A stretch of DNA of 64,000 bases, taken from positions 186,001 through 250,000 of the forward strand of contig JAECYW010000016.1 in the NCBI GenBank assembly GCA_023014335.1, read 5' to 3'. Source of the stretch: Galerina marginata (lineage: Eukaryota > Basidiomycota > Agaricomycetes > Agaricales > Galerinaceae). This document shows positions 1 through 12,870 of the stretch, piece after piece (the stretch's first letter is position 1; each line of letters starts with the position of its first letter). Made by a program: the position numbers and the translations under genes. The notes below the pieces were generated by a model. The model had not been told where the DNA came from, searched no databases, and saw only the letters and a list, made by a program, of their open reading frames with translations.

Positions 1-3000
1 GCAACAGGAGTTGGACAGTCCGTGGAGACGACTTATGAGCTTGCGCGTGAAATGGACGACCAGGTTGAGGATTGACGAAAGTAAACTGTCGGAGGAAACT
101 CTGAGGGACGGTTAGAAGAAGCGGCGAGGTAGGTAAGTAAATACGAACGAATATCGATCCGCAGGCATAGCTATGCGAGCTGCTGAAGAACTTAAGGCGA
201 TGGTTGAAACTGAACCTTTAGGTGATGACGTGGCGCGAATATCGTAAGAGAAATTGGTTATTGAAATCTCAAAGTAGAGAAAGGAGGGATCGGGTACGTC
301 GATATTGATTTCTGAACCACCAAGACCGCTGATATCGAAGAAAATCGTCCTGAGGAATGGAGATCGACGGTGATGAAAAGACCCAAGAAGTTAAAGGTAA
401 AATGGACCCCAAGATGACGACGCTGAGTCATGAAACGGCGGCTACACGAGGGTAGACATGCGAACCACCAAGGCCGACGTTGGCGAGGTGGACTTCGCTG
501 AAGGATGGAGGGCTGGAAATTAGTTTTCAAAAACGCGAAAACTCCAATTCCAGGCACAGCCGCGGGCCGGTAGTTCCGGAAAGTCCAGGACACGTCTTCT
601 CCTCGTCCTCGTCGCTCGTAGATGTAGACGTGGACTCTAACGCCGACTCCACACCCACCAGCTTGCACGACCACCACCCGCACGTCAAGCTCTCATTGAC
701 CACCTCCAATAGCGCTTTAATCTTCGAAGGACCGCGAAGTGGTGAAGCCAGTGCCCAAACGCACTGCGAACCGAGTTAGACGACGCTGAAGTCGAAGACG
801 TCTATGGAGGTGCAGGCAGGGGCAAAGAGAACGAGGAGGAGATCAATGTCGTACAGCAGCGCGAATGACGGAGGTGTTGTAGGAGGCAAAGCAAAAGTGG
901 TGGAGAGAAAAAAGAGGATAGACGGGATGAAAGTGGTTGTGCTTCGAGCGAGCTTGAGGCATTCGTGCTTTCTGAATGGCTAACGTTCGTAGATGTTGTC
1001 ATCGTGCCGCAGCGAGAGGAACAATGGCTGGGTGCTCGTGTTGAGGGAGTGAACAGACATCGGCGCGGGAAGCTTGGAACCGCATATAGTTGCGGTATTT
1101 GGTTGAGGTAAAACTTTGTGGCGGGCTGCAGCTGTGGGTTTTCGGTTAGGACGTGAAAGGAGGCTGAAAAGTGGTCAAAGCGCACCAAGCAGCAGTTAAG
1201 AATAGCGGCGGTCCAACTCGGATGGAAGGTTTTATGCTGGTCTTCGTGGCAAAGCACCAGCACGACGACTCGAACTTGAAAGTGCCAACAACACCTCCTC
1301 TCCCTCCTTAGCCCGACTTCTCCACAAGATTGCTCGACCCTCCACCTCCTGAGTCCCGTCCTTTCGCTTCATATCCACCCCTATGCCCGTGCTCTTCATC
1401 TCTATGTCCCCAGTCGCGTCGGCGGCGGCGGTAGCGAGACCCATCCTCAACAGTACGCAAACCCCATCCACTTCACAGGCCCAGACCTCGCTGAACCCCA
1501 CATCTTCGCCCCTTCTCTAGTCATCGACTGATTTCTCAACACTCATAGGATAGCGACACCCGCGATCGTGTTCGATAATCGAATCCCTGCCTCAGGACTT
1601 CACCAAACGGCTTGTAAGTCCCGAATTACCGGTTTAGCCCGAGGTCGAACATGAGCTTTGCTGGCGGGCAGACTTCATTGGGAATGTACACGGTCGTCTG
1701 CTGGTGATGGATGCCCTGACGAATGAAGGATATCGAGTTCGCCACGCTGGCAGCAGTGTTGGCGTAATTGATTGTACGATGTCGACAAAGTCGGCTGCTG
1801 AATGAGCCCAACACATAAATGCCACTGGAACGTCGCGGGCGGGTCGTTCCTCGACTCCCAGGCGCGACGTGGGAAGGAAGGAGTCGAGGAAAGGGGGTAC
1901 GAGCAGCAGCCTTCAATAAGCAACGGCCTAAGACGATCGATCGCAGTATAACTGCACGCGCTGGCCCAAATAGAGTACTTGAGGGGATGGTTGAAAGGGA
2001 TGACGGGGTGCGAAGGAAGAAAGGCGAAATTGGGCCTCGACACGCGAAAGTTGGGGAGGAGAAGGTGGACACGTTGACTTCAATGTACAGTAGACCCAGG
2101 CCGACGAGGAGAGTCGGCGAAATGGAAAGAGAGCAGGCGATGGATTTGAAAACGTTGAGGAATCCGGTATTTCCAAATCGAGCCAATGCCGCGGATTGGC
2201 AGTTCCAGCCGAGCCCGAGGGGTCTCATCGCCTCCTTGCATGCTCGCGAGCGGATACGCGAGCCCTAACTCATGAGCACCATCAGCCCTAAGTCTATCAC
2301 CAGCCATACGTCCCACCACCGCCCTCCACCAACAGTCCTTTGATTTTGAACATCGTTTCTAACTTCGGCAACTGGGGGCAGAGGGGCAGATCACCGGTAC
2401 CCGGGCTGTGCCCAAACCCACATTGAACAAGGCAAAACGACGTTGAGGTGGAAGGGTTGACCAGAAGCGCGGGCGGCAGGGGAAGAAATGATAAGGAGGT
2501 TGTCGTCGTACAGTAGCGCGAAGGACGAAGGTTTGGTGGCTGGTATGTGAGCCTGGGTGGAGAGGAAGGAGAGGGACGGATGTAATGAATTGCATCGTCC
2601 TATGAGCAAGCTGGTGTCATTCAGGTCTTCTGAATGATCCACGTTTGCGGGTGATTGTGCCATTGTGTCGCACCGGGGTTCTTGTGTTGAGTTGAGGAAG
2701 TAAAAAGACGTTGGTGCGGGAGGCTTTGGAGGCGCATATAGTCGAAGTCGAATTCGTTCGTGGCCTGAAGCTGGGAGTTTTGATCAGGAGACGAACGAGC
2801 AGGTATAGTCATACTCACACAGACGATTTCAAGCAGGCGACTAGCTCGACCGCGACCAATGGAGCTTATTTCCTCAATCTAACTTCTCCATTTGAATCCA
2901 GCCCCGCAGCTGCCGAAATTCCTTTCCAGCTCTGTCGGTTTCTTGGCCATATCCACTTCCGCCTCCCCACGTTCTTCAGCCTTCCATCCCGAGAAGCGGC

Positions 3001-4890
3001 AGCTGCAATGGCAACTGCAGGCTATCAGCGACGAGGCTGAACTCAAATCATCGTATCTAAGGCCCGGAACTCGCCCCCATCGCAGTCGTCGGCTGATTTC
3101 TCGACACTACTACTGCAACTGTCAACCTGATGTTCTCGAACCGAGGCCAGATGTAGTTTCGCTGGCGTGGAGGCGTCATCGGATGGAATCAATCGCTGGT
3201 TGACGCAGGATGCTTTGTGAATGTAGGAGCGGATATGGTACGCATGTCGACGTGGCCGTGTCTGGAGCTTGACGAGGATTGGATAATAAAATCGAGGATT
3301 GTCGTGTAGGGTGTGAGGTGATAATGGGAGGGAGGGCCAAATTGGGAAGGATAAAGTCGTCGCAAATCGTGGATTGATGACTTGGATCCGCAGATCTTGT
3401 TCTGCGCTTAAGAAGAAATGTCGGCTCTCTGGAATGGGAAAGGTTGAGAGTCCGAGGCACGACGCGCTGAACTTAACGCAGCATAGGCAACTTCCTCCAT
3501 ATCCTCGTCCGTTTCCGTGTAGAGAAGGTTCGAGGTTGGATCCTAGCGCAGCAATGCGATAGGCGTGAGTTGAAACGTGCGGACAGCACGACGGGAGGCG
3601 ACTGAGGTGGGTATTGATTGGGTTTGAGGAATTAGATTCGCTTTCCTCGTTGAGCTCGACATGGGGACGTCGTAGGCGTAGCCTGTCAATGAGGCTAAAA
3701 AAACACGGGTATTCGAGTCAAGAACTACACAAAAAGACTTCGTCAGCCCAATTTCCCTCACACTCTCCAATGATACACTTACTGCGGGCCCATAGTCTAA
3801 CCCATCGAAGCAGAAGTACCCCAACAGCGTGATTGCGGTCAAAACTCGGACGGTGTGGAAGCTGGGGGAAAAGCCCAGGGTAAGTTAGGGTAAAAGATCA
3901 GAAATACATAGAGCTGACCATTATCTTCTTGGTATTGTTCCGAATCTAAGAAGAAGAAAAGAAACAGCGCGCTGGTTTGATAAACGCGGTGATCATAACC
4001 ACTCATGGGAGCGGAAGTGGAGAGGCATTCAATTGTCGCTATTTGGTTCAAATGCCAAAGTCGTTCGGCTTCCACTCCCAGGCGCATCGCCGAAGCCCGT
4101 TCCTTGCCTCTGACGATTAACGATCACGACGAGCACGACGTTCCCAACACTTGTTTAGATGCTTAAAATCTGTAAAAAGCTTGATTCTCTCGAAAGTAAT
4201 CCCTGAATTACCCAGCTGTCTGACTACATGCATACGCCTCAAGTCGAAGATCGCTTAACCTGCCAGTGAGATAGAGCTCTATTTGCGATCGCTACTGTAC
4301 ATCATGATATCGCTTGGCTACCCACTTCGAGGTCGGACGTAATCTTTAATCTCCCCGCCGGCCACCTCCTGTCTCCAGTAAACCTCATAGTGCGCCTCTG
4401 TTCCAAGTTCCAAGTTCCAACTATGCACACGACAGAATATCAAGGCTCCATTCTTCACGCGTCTCTCTGATTGAATCGCCTGTTGAATTCCGGAACTCAA
4501 CTTCCTGGATAAAGCGAGGCAGCCTGTCAATATTATGGTGCTCTCTGATTGTCGGCGACATCGGCGCCAGTTGGTGCTGTGGACGTTGACACGGACGTCT
4601 GGACCATGGGTCAAGTTTGACCGAAAGCACCGACACCTATATCATCTTCTGACTCTGACTCTGGGAAGTTAAATTTTTTTACATCACCTCAGGCTTTTAG
4701 TCGCTCTTCGGTATCGTAGTCGGTAAGTAGTCCGAGTCCACTTATGAATGACATCCCCAATACATATTTACATACCTATCCCGCTCCTTCACAGATACAC
4801 GATTTGAACGAATAGATGAACTCTTATCCGAGGCCAAAGCTGGCTTTCCCGATAAAGTTTTTATCGGCGTCTGTCCCTCCTGAGGTCCAT
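1..4890. repeat. Decayed dispersed repeat block, copy A
   Basis: No intact gene is seen. The block is related, in the same order and orientation, to copy B (15.2-19.5 kb) and in part to copy C (26.35-28.33 kb). Matching landmarks: about 463-560 with 15803-15930; 700-880 with 16050-16230; 1520-1620 with 16950-17050; 2395-2640 with 17600-17840; 3870-4080 with 18880-19110; 4780-4890 with 19370-19470. Inside copy A there are two related sub-units (about 450-1650 and 2150-3250). Minus-strand translations share short recurring peptide blocks (for example a PPSFTLLHD/PSSFALLYDD stretch), but each copy changes frame and carries stops. I read it as remnants of a lineage-specific gene or element family; I cannot name it. 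The open frames inside are not annotated as genes. Confidence 0.6.
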
Positions 4891-5356
4891 TCGCAAACGT
4901 TTTTTGCTATGTCCTAAGCACTCTATCTTAGACGATAAATCACGCCGACGTCTATCTCATGATGATCTCATCTATGCACCCCTGTAAGCAAAGTCAAATG
5001 TCCATTATGCACTGTCGTGTCCACAGTTCCAGTTCACCAAACCCACTCCCGTGGACGGCGTTTTTTTTCAGGCGGTGCTTAGGTATTTCAATTTCTTTTT
5101 TCCTCAAGTTCCAGGGTTATGCAACAATCGATTTAAATATTCCATCCACAGTTTTCGCCGCTAGCAAAGATAAAGAAATACAGGCGATGAAAGGGTACGG
5201 AAAGCAATTGAATAAAGAGTAGCTCGAAGTTCTATGACGGAGATTTACACTGATGCATTATAGGGAATCCCTACCCTTAGTATTGCGAACTGCTGTAACA
5301 ACAGATGAGGATTTCTGGGACCTGTAACATGGGAATACGGTGAGTAAAATGGAAAA
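4891..5356. other. Intergenic, 3' flank of NACHT-ANK gene
   Basis: Nothing recognisable. It holds the presumed 3' UTR of the minus-strand NACHT-ankyrin gene. The 87-codon frame crossing it shows no domain-like pattern. Confidence 0.4.
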
Positions 5357-8300
5357 CTAAGTAACTGGGTAGCCTGCGAGCAAATTAACATACCGTTTTG
5401 CCTCCATAAGCAGCTTCCTAATAGTAAGATGCCCTACCCTATTTATTTTCACCACATTCGCATCTGCCCCCTTCTCAAGCAGCACTTTCACGACTGCCTC
5501 GTGACCACAAAACGACGCTAGCTGAAGTGCGGGGCTGTGGTGTTCTCTCTGTGCATTCACATCCGCCCCCTTCTCGAGCAGCACTTCCACGATCGCCTTG
5601 TAACCAGAAGACGACGCTAACTGGAGTGCGGACCCGAATTTTCCTCCCTGTGCATTCACATCTGCTCCCTTCTCGAGCAGCACTTTCACGACTGCCTTGT
5701 GACCACAAGACGACGCTGCCTGAAGTGCGGACCCATAGTATCCTGCCTGTGCATTCACATCCGCCCCCTTCTCGAGCAGCACTTTCACGATCGCCTCGTG
5801 ACCATTGTACGATGCTGCCTGGAGTGCAGACCCATATTCTCCTCCCTGTGCATTCACATCCGCCCCCTTCTCGAGCAGCACTTTCACGATCGCCTCGTGA
5901 CCTCCATTCGACGCTATATGGAGTGCAGACCCGTATTTTTTTCCCTGTGCATTTACATCCGCCCCCTTCTGGAGCAGCACTTTCACGATCGCCTCGTGAC
6001 CTCCATTCGACGCTATATGGAGTGCAGACCTGTATTTTTCTCCCTGTGCATTTACATCCGCCCCCTGCTCGAGCAGCGCTTTCACGATTGCCTCGTGACC
6101 TTTAGCCGACGCTGCCTGGAGTGCGGACCCGTATTTTCTTCCCTGTGCATTAACGTCCGCCCCCTTCTCGAGCAACACTTTTGCAATCGCCTCGTGACCT
6201 CCATTCGACGCTATCTGGAGTGCGGACCCGTATTCTTCTCCCTGTGCATTCACATCCGCCCCCTTCTCGAGCAGCACTTTCACGATTGTGTCGTGACCTC
6301 TATTTGATGCTATCTGGAGTACGGACCCATAGTATCCGCCCTGTGCATTCACATCCGCCCCCTTCTCGAGCAGCACTTTCACGATCGCCTCGTGACCATT
6401 GTACGATGCTGCCTGGAGTGCAGACCCATATTTTCCTCCCTGTGCATTCACATCTGCCCCCTTCTCGAGCAGCACTTTCACGATCGCCTCGTGACCATTG
6501 TACGATGCTGCCTGGAGTGCAGACCCATATTCTCCTCCCTGTACATTCACATCCGCCCCCTTCTGGAGCAGCACTTTCACGATCGCCTCGTGACCTCCAT
6601 TCGACGCTATATGGAGTGCGGACCCGTATTCTCCTCCCTCTGCATTCACATCCACCCCCTTCTCGAGCAGCACTTTCACGATCGCGTCGTAACCTCTATA
6701 CAATGCTGCCTGGAGTGCGGACCCATAGTATCCTCCCTGTGCATTCACATCCGCCCCCTTCTCGAGCAGCACTTTCACGATTGCCTCGTGACCATTGTAC
6801 GATGCTGCCTGGAGTGCGGACCCATATTTTCCTCCCTGTGCATTAACGTCTGCTCCCTTCTCGAGCAGCACTTTCACGATCGTGCCATAACCTCTATACG
6901 ACGCTGCCTGGAGTGTGGACCCATATTCTCCTCCCTGTGCATTCACATCCGCCCCCATCTCGAGCAGCACTTTCACGATCGCCTTGTGACCGTCAGACAA
7001 TGCTGCCTGCAGTGCGGACCCATATTGTCCTCCCTGTGCATTCACTTCTGCCCCCTTCCCGAGCAGCACTTTCACGATCGCGTCGTAACCTCTATACGAT
7101 GCGGCCTGGAGTGCAGACCCATATTTTCCTCCCTGTGCATTCACATCCGCCCCCTTCTCGAGCAGCACTTTCACGATCGCCTCGTGACCTTTAGCCGACG
7201 CTAAGTGGAGTGCGGGCCCATAGAATCCTCCCCATGCATTCGCTTCTGCCCCCTTCTCGAGCAGCACTTTCACAATCCCCTCATGACCATTTGACGATGC
7301 CGGCTGGAGTGCATAGCCATATTCTCCGGCCTGTACATTCACATCCGCCCCATTCTCGAGCAGCACTTTTACAATTGCCTCGTGTCCTTTAGCCGACGCT
7401 AAGTGGAGTGCGGGCCTGTATTCTCCTCCCAGTCCTTGAAGGACCGCCGTCCTCTGCAGTGCAGACCCAAAGTATCTTCCCTGAGCATTCACATTTGCCC
7501 CCTTCTTGAGCAGCACTTTCACGATCGCCTCATGACCGTCAGACGACGCTGCCTGGAGTGCGGACCCATAGTATCCTGCCTGTGCATTCACATCTGCCCC
7601 CTTCTCAAGCAGCACTTTCACGATTGCCTCGTGACCTTTAGCCGATGCTGCCTGGAGTGCGGACCTGTATGCTCCTCCCTGTGCATTCACGTCCACCCCC
7701 CTCTCAAGCAGGGCTTTCACAATTGCCTCGTGACCTTCAGACGCTGCTGCCTGGAGTGCGGACCCATAATATCCTCCCTGTGCATTCACATCTGCCCCCT
7801 TTTCTAGTAGGCCATATGCCACTTGGTCCATTCCAGCCAATGCAGCATAATATAAAGGAGAATATAAGCCGGCATTGCCCATCAAGAGGTTATGCTCGAG
7901 ATCCGACTCTCGGGCATCAATATCCCATAATCGAATCCAATTTCTGAACGAAGCAGTCTCCATTCCAAAAAGTTGCAGTACCAATTTCAGGAGACCGGCG
8001 TCCACCCCCGCAGATTTTGCGTGGTCAATCCAATGCTCAGCTGCATAGCGCGCAAGTGGGGAGTCATAAAGCATAGTAGCGTTTGTCAGGGGCTCAAATG
8101 CGTCAAATCGTAGAAGGTAGGCAACAGAGATCTCTGAAATTTTTGAATGAGCAGCTTTTTCGCTAATGCGGAAATTGTTCTCAATGCGCTCGGAGAGAAG
8201 GTACTCTTTGACAGAGAAATGCGAAAGCTTCACGGTACCTGTCTTCACTGTTAAAAAGCGAAATCGCTGGATTAAGCTAACAGTACGTGCCTTCCGATTC

Positions 8301-10980
8301 AGTCACAAAACTTGAGCATCGTGTCAGCATGTCCCGTGGCTCTGGATATCGCTTCTTTGCATTGAAAACTGGTCCATCTTCCGAATTGAAGTCCACCGTG
8401 ATGACTTCTGCGATTTCGGCAACCTTCATTGGACGTTTGGAGAAGGATAACCACTCCAGGAATGTCTTCGTGTCGGCGCGATACTTCCCATCAATCGCCT
8501 TCAGCATTCGCCCATAAATCTCGTCTAAACCATTTGGTAGGTTCTTCATTTGCTCCCTTAGTTCATACTCGCTCAGGCACTTTTCTAGCTCGGCAAGCTG
8601 TAATGCGACCCAGCGAAAACTTGGTACAATATTAGCAACAATTACACAATGGACTGCATATTAAGGAAAGACGCCAACTTACGATCCTTCCGCGCGTTCT
8701 CTCAAGATTGACTTTATTTCCTCTCGAAAATTTTCATCGTACTTTTTGAGTTTTGATCCCATTTGATGCTCGAGATACTTGATAATGTCTTGGTTTGCAA
8801 TTGCCTTTCCGACATCAATAGCCCGCAGATCCAACATCCCAAAAGCCTTTTCTATGTCTCGCTCCGGCCGACTGGTGACCACAATGTGAAGGTTTTTCGC
8901 ATCCCGATCTTTATCTGTGCGGAGAAGGTTGCCGACCCAATTCAGTGTCTTTTCACGGTCGGTACACTCGTCGAGAGCGTCAATGACAATATATGCAGCC
9001 AAAAATCCATCGAGAATATCTCGCAGAACGTTCTGAAGTTCAAAAACTGATGGCTGCTGTTGACCGTTACCGCATCGTCTATATAGATTTGCCAAGTTTG
9101 TGGGGATACCGCCACACTCATGGGAGAACTGTGAAATGAGGGATCGGATAAGGTTCTCGTGAAGTTGTAGGGCTTTCTGAGAATCCCTTCCATCAAAGAA
9201 GAAATACGCGAATGCGACTGGCACATCTTCTTGGGAGAGCTTATGGATAACTGAAGAGCTGAGAAGACGACTCGTTGACCTTGCTAGCATACCATCTATG
9301 AAGAAGGGACTCACCAAAGAATGCTTTTACCGCTTCCCGCTATGGCATTATTTAACAATCGCGTTTGAATAGCTTAACTGAGAAGCTTACCCTTTCCGTT
9401 AACCCAAAGAAAACCAGGGTTTGCCTGCCATTCACGGAATTGTTCTCCATCAAGAAACCAGGAGCAGGTGTCGACTTGACGTTTTTCATCCGCTTCATTG
9501 CGATTCCTGGAGCTGTCGGGAGGGGAAAGCCAGCCCCGAATCTTCTCGGCTGAGGAATTTGAATGAGTTACTTCTAATCATCGAAGATATATGGAGCCTG
9601 AAGTACCTAGCTCTTCATCCTTGATTGTCTCCAACATCCGTCCTATGCCCACGGTAAATGAATCAGAAAAAAAACTTTTCAAAAAAAAATAGAAATGTAC
9701 CTATTTGTTGCTGTCCAGCCTCAAACTCCCTCACTCGAGTATTCGTGTCAATATGGAGTCTACTATAAAACTTGTCCTTCAGAGCGATGCAACTTGTTCG
9801 GCATGCATCAATACGTGATTTCAGATCACCGGGTATCTGGAGTTTGACAGTTCGCCCTACAAACGAGCCGTCGTTAATTTGATACGTTCAAGGGGGAGTA
9901 GGTCCTAATTACCGGCCCAAGGCAATTTCGTGTATTCATGAATGAGCGATGCGACCTGTAGAGATTGACGGCTGATATCCTCGATGACATCGGTCGTGTT
10001 TGGGATAACCGGCAGATCAGGAATCGCATTCGCGGTGCCTAGCATTTCGTGCAGGGTGCTGGCCAGGTCTCGGATGGATTCATCCTGAAGGTCCGTCTCC
10101 TGTACGGCCTGCTCGAATAATATATAATGTTCGACTCAGTTCGTTCAATGATTTTTTTGGCCATTTACCTGGTAAATAGTGGAAACAATCATCCATGATG
10201 CGTTGAGTATCGGGTGTGCCTGATCACGACGATCAGCTGAGTTGGCATGAAGGTCGATAAACGTCATACCTGGGAAAGCCGGTCCATAACCATCTTGGTT
10301 AATTTCAAGACTTGTCCGAGCGTCGAAACTGCGGTCATCGCGGCGCCATTGCTCGGGAGGCGAGAAACATCGGCATCAACCTTCGCCAGGAATTGGTCGA
10401 TGTAGACCTCCGATTCGGCAGACAAGGCAATCTTCAGTTTGATAGGAATAGTCGTGCCCTTCTCGTCCGCCAGATCAAAACTGGCGCCTAATCAAATCTT
10501 CTTCAAGGCCAACGCGTGCAGATATTGTCCAGCATACTCACCATTTTCGAGCAGGTCTACGACTTTCGCCTGATGCTGTCCCACAAGGTCCTTCATATCT
10601 ATGGCGGTCCCAAACCCACGGTACACTGCGATCTTCATCATTGACGACGGCTCGAACCAGCTAATTTCAAGAGTAAATATTGACCGAGAGTTTATTCGAG
10701 TTTATTCACGAAAGAAAGACCCACATTTGGTTGTCAGCCTTCCAATCCCAATTGAGGACTGACGAAGCAGGCTGTTGTAGAGATTTTGCGACCTTCTTGT
10801 CGTCCACGTAAAGCTTCACAGAATACTGGGCCGGTATTATTCCCCATTTCATTAGTTTAATGTTGCCTTCAACGCCAACATCTAGACAGTTATGTACCCG
10901 TGAAAACAATGACGTTCTGTTACTATCGCGTACTTACTTCTTAAGAGCGCGCTAAGTAGTAATGATGTATTTGTCGCCAT
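5357..10980 (-). CDS. STAND NTPase: C2-like + helical N-terminus, NACHT, about 24 ankyrin repeats
   Basis: Predicted intracellular NLR-like signalling ATPase, likely acting in non-self or heterokaryon recognition (family knowledge, not shown here). Model of 13 exons: 10938-10980, 10725-10881, 10542-10660, 10270-10487, 10169-10219, 9913-10108, 9701-9856, 9607-9642, 9391-9549, 9315-9339, 8683-9258, 8282-8619, 5357-8247; 4965 nt, 1654 aa. Residues 1-107 look C2-like (MATNTSLLLSALLRNVGVEG start, then KLYVDDKK). About 108-325 is helical and resembles fungal STAND N-terminal domains. A linker WLSPPDSS precedes Walker A (AGSGKSILC, about residue 380). Walker B is IVIDALDEC near 480, followed by VVTSRPE. 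Ankyrin repeats run from about 820 to 1625. The last intron (8248-8281, 34 nt) is very short, so that junction is the weakest point. Exon 10 is a 25-nt microexon carrying the P-loop. Confidence 0.88.
5430..7864 (-). repeat. Tandem 99-bp ankyrin-coding repeats
   Basis: About 24 full 33-codon ankyrin units plus one shortened unit lie within the last exon of the NACHT gene. The consensus begins YGSALQAAS and ends VKVLLEKGADVNAQGG. Many units are nearly identical at DNA level, including silent positions, which points to recent unequal exchange or conversion. Variation concentrates in the residues just after ALQ/ALH and before the GHEAIVK helix (SYNG, SNGG, SAKG, YRGY). One unit near 7420-7480 (YFGSALQRTAVLQGLGGE) has lost about 15 codons in frame. 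Confidence 0.9.
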
Positions 10981-11419
10981 ATTGAGAGAACAGAGAACTA
11001 TGAGCGGAAGTATGGGAGGAGAGTTCAAAGGATGAATGCGTAGTCTCATACGTCGCATGCCGACAATGTGTTCAAGTGGTGCGGCGCAGTAACATGTTGC
11101 ATTTTGCTAAGAAAGATAAGATTGAAATTGGTTAATCTTTACAGTGTACTCAACGCCTGCAACCGTTACCTCCCGAATGGTTCCGTGCCCGCGGATGTAC
11201 GACGAGGATCGATCTCGATCGGAGTCGATCCCAAGTATTCAAACTTCACATCGGGTATCCATATTCCACCTCATACGGAAAATCTGACGTCTGGCGGATA
11301 TTGAGAATGTACTCTCGTCAAGTTGACAAAGGAAATAACAAAAGGTGGAAAATGCACTCACAGTCGTGAGTCGGTAATAGCTACTCCTAAAATCGCGTAA
11401 ATTCAGAGCAAACGCGTGG
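10981..11419. other. 5' flank of NACHT-ANK gene
   Basis: Presumed promoter and 5' UTR of the minus-strand NACHT gene. The start at 10980 was chosen because MATNTSLLLSALLR joins in frame, across a canonical GTAAGT intron, to the C2-like exon. No further element was recognised. Confidence 0.4.
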
Positions 11420-12870
11420 CTAAAGTCACCTGATTTCTTTTGTGCCGACCTGAAGCCGGCTACACCTTAAGCCTAAACCGCAAGGGCAAGTCGAGGTTGA
11501 GCGAAGAAGGATAGGATGTGCCGGCTCACCTTTCTTCGTGCAGACCTCGATGCTCATTGGATTTTCATTGAACGCACAGTTGCAGCAGCATGAGTAGCTT
11601 GAAAATGAGCTGGTCAGAGAGCTCACGAACTTGGCGTGCTTGACTCAAAGTAAGTTCTCCTTGCTTTCCACAGGACCATCACCAATAATGATCCCTCATT
11701 TTGAATAACGCATAGCCAAGAAAAAACGCGGCCCCGCCCGCCGACTTCACTTGCTCGCGCTGACATATCGCAGGGTTGACTCCTGGCTCCGTGCCTCAAA
11801 TCCGCTTCTCCAACGACTGCCCCCGCCACCGACTATTCACATCTCTACCTCCAACAGTGGCCCCTCCTCCGTTCAAATGACCGTAAGTATCTCGAACCGC
11901 GGAACAGTATGAAACGGGGGCGACGCTCGACTGACTCGCCTCCGCTATCTGTTAGGATGGGGGTGGATCTGTATGATTGGTTCTGAATCGGCACCCCTTC
12001 CACCCGCACTGGCACCACCATCGGCAGCACCAGTATCAACTCAAGCTATACGGGGCCCTGCCCTGGGTGGAAGACCAGGCGATGAAGAAGGATGAGGAAA
12101 CTGGATCGCCCAATGCCACGACGGCGGGGTGTCGGTGTCTCTGGTTCGTATTTTTTCCTTCTTTTTCTATCTCCCGTCCTCAAAGTGTTCTTTCTGCGTT
12201 CATCGTCCTTTTATTCGGTACCTCTAGCTCGTTTTTTCTTCCTTTCATCGTCGTGTATTCCCGTAATGCTCTTTCGTTGTCTGGCTTTGCTTTTTCATCC
12301 TTATCCTTCTTGTCACAACCTCTCCTATCCTCCTAATTCTCGTGCTTTCTCAACCTCTTTGCTCCCTCATTCTTTTCCTCGTTCATCTTATCATCTCCGC
12401 GTTCCCTTTTTCCAGTTCGTCTTTTCGGATCGTCCGTTATTTCTATTTTTGCCCCCTACTTTTTCACCCGATTACAATACTCACCCTTCATTCCTTTTCT
12501 TTTAGGAGTCACGACAATGCCGCTCAACCCAACCAATTCCAACAGCCGCCTCGATCTTTCCTCAGGCGCCAGCAGCCGGGGCGGTGCACTCCAACTCAGG
12601 TGTTCCTGCGCCGTTGGAACGCGGAGGCACCCTAGAAACGCGATGCGATGCCCCTACTCCGGTTGTTAGCATCAGGCGTACGGACAGCGTTGGCTCTGCA
12701 TTGTCTACTAAGTATGGAGAAGTACGTACTTCATGTCAGAGCCAGTCACGGGGAATACTATTGGGTGCAGGTACGAATTTCATTATATCTACGCTACTCG
12801 CCACTAATGAAACTGTTTAGATATCTATGCACGAGTATTTCAAACATACTACTAAATTAACCCTAGACGG
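11420..12870. repeat. Decayed repeat D1 (paralogue of 33.05-34.87 kb)
   Basis: Blocks match D2 in order: 11520-11630 with 33110-33220, 11790-11900 with 33890-34000, 12000-12150 with 34070-34200, 12500-12600 with 34480-34570, 12675-12780 with 34690-34770. Between the conserved blocks lies a strongly pyrimidine-rich tract (about 12150-12500) that has a counterpart in D2. A short conserved reading phrase follows the tract in both copies (GVTTMPLN / GVTIMPLN), but stops and frame changes differ. I read it as a relic of a duplicated gene whose product I cannot name. Confidence 0.55.

Noticed and set aside
1626..2228. 200-codon minus-strand open frame as a gene
   Set aside because: It lies in repeat copy A, has no domain pattern, and the homologous part of copy B is interrupted.
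4040..4080. tRNA-like B-box word (ggttcaaatgcc) here and at 19070 and 27930
   Set aside because: Part of the dispersed repeat; no cloverleaf or A-box could be folded around it. No tRNA was found elsewhere by eye.
5527..7807. Several long plus-strand open frames opposite the ankyrin repeats
   Set aside because: They mirror the 99-bp repeat in antisense; their periodic peptide is a by-product of the repeat codons, while the minus strand has a clear ankyrin pattern joined to NACHT exons.
5430..7864. CRISPR-like regular spacing
   Set aside because: The regular unit is 99 bp, protein-coding and without unique spacers; the window is eukaryotic.
9258..9315. Splicing the P-loop exon to the first AG downstream (9297) in the NACHT-ANK gene
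   Set aside because: It gives an immediate stop or wrong frame; the acceptor at 9259 restores GSGKSILCSSVIHKL, the expected family sequence.
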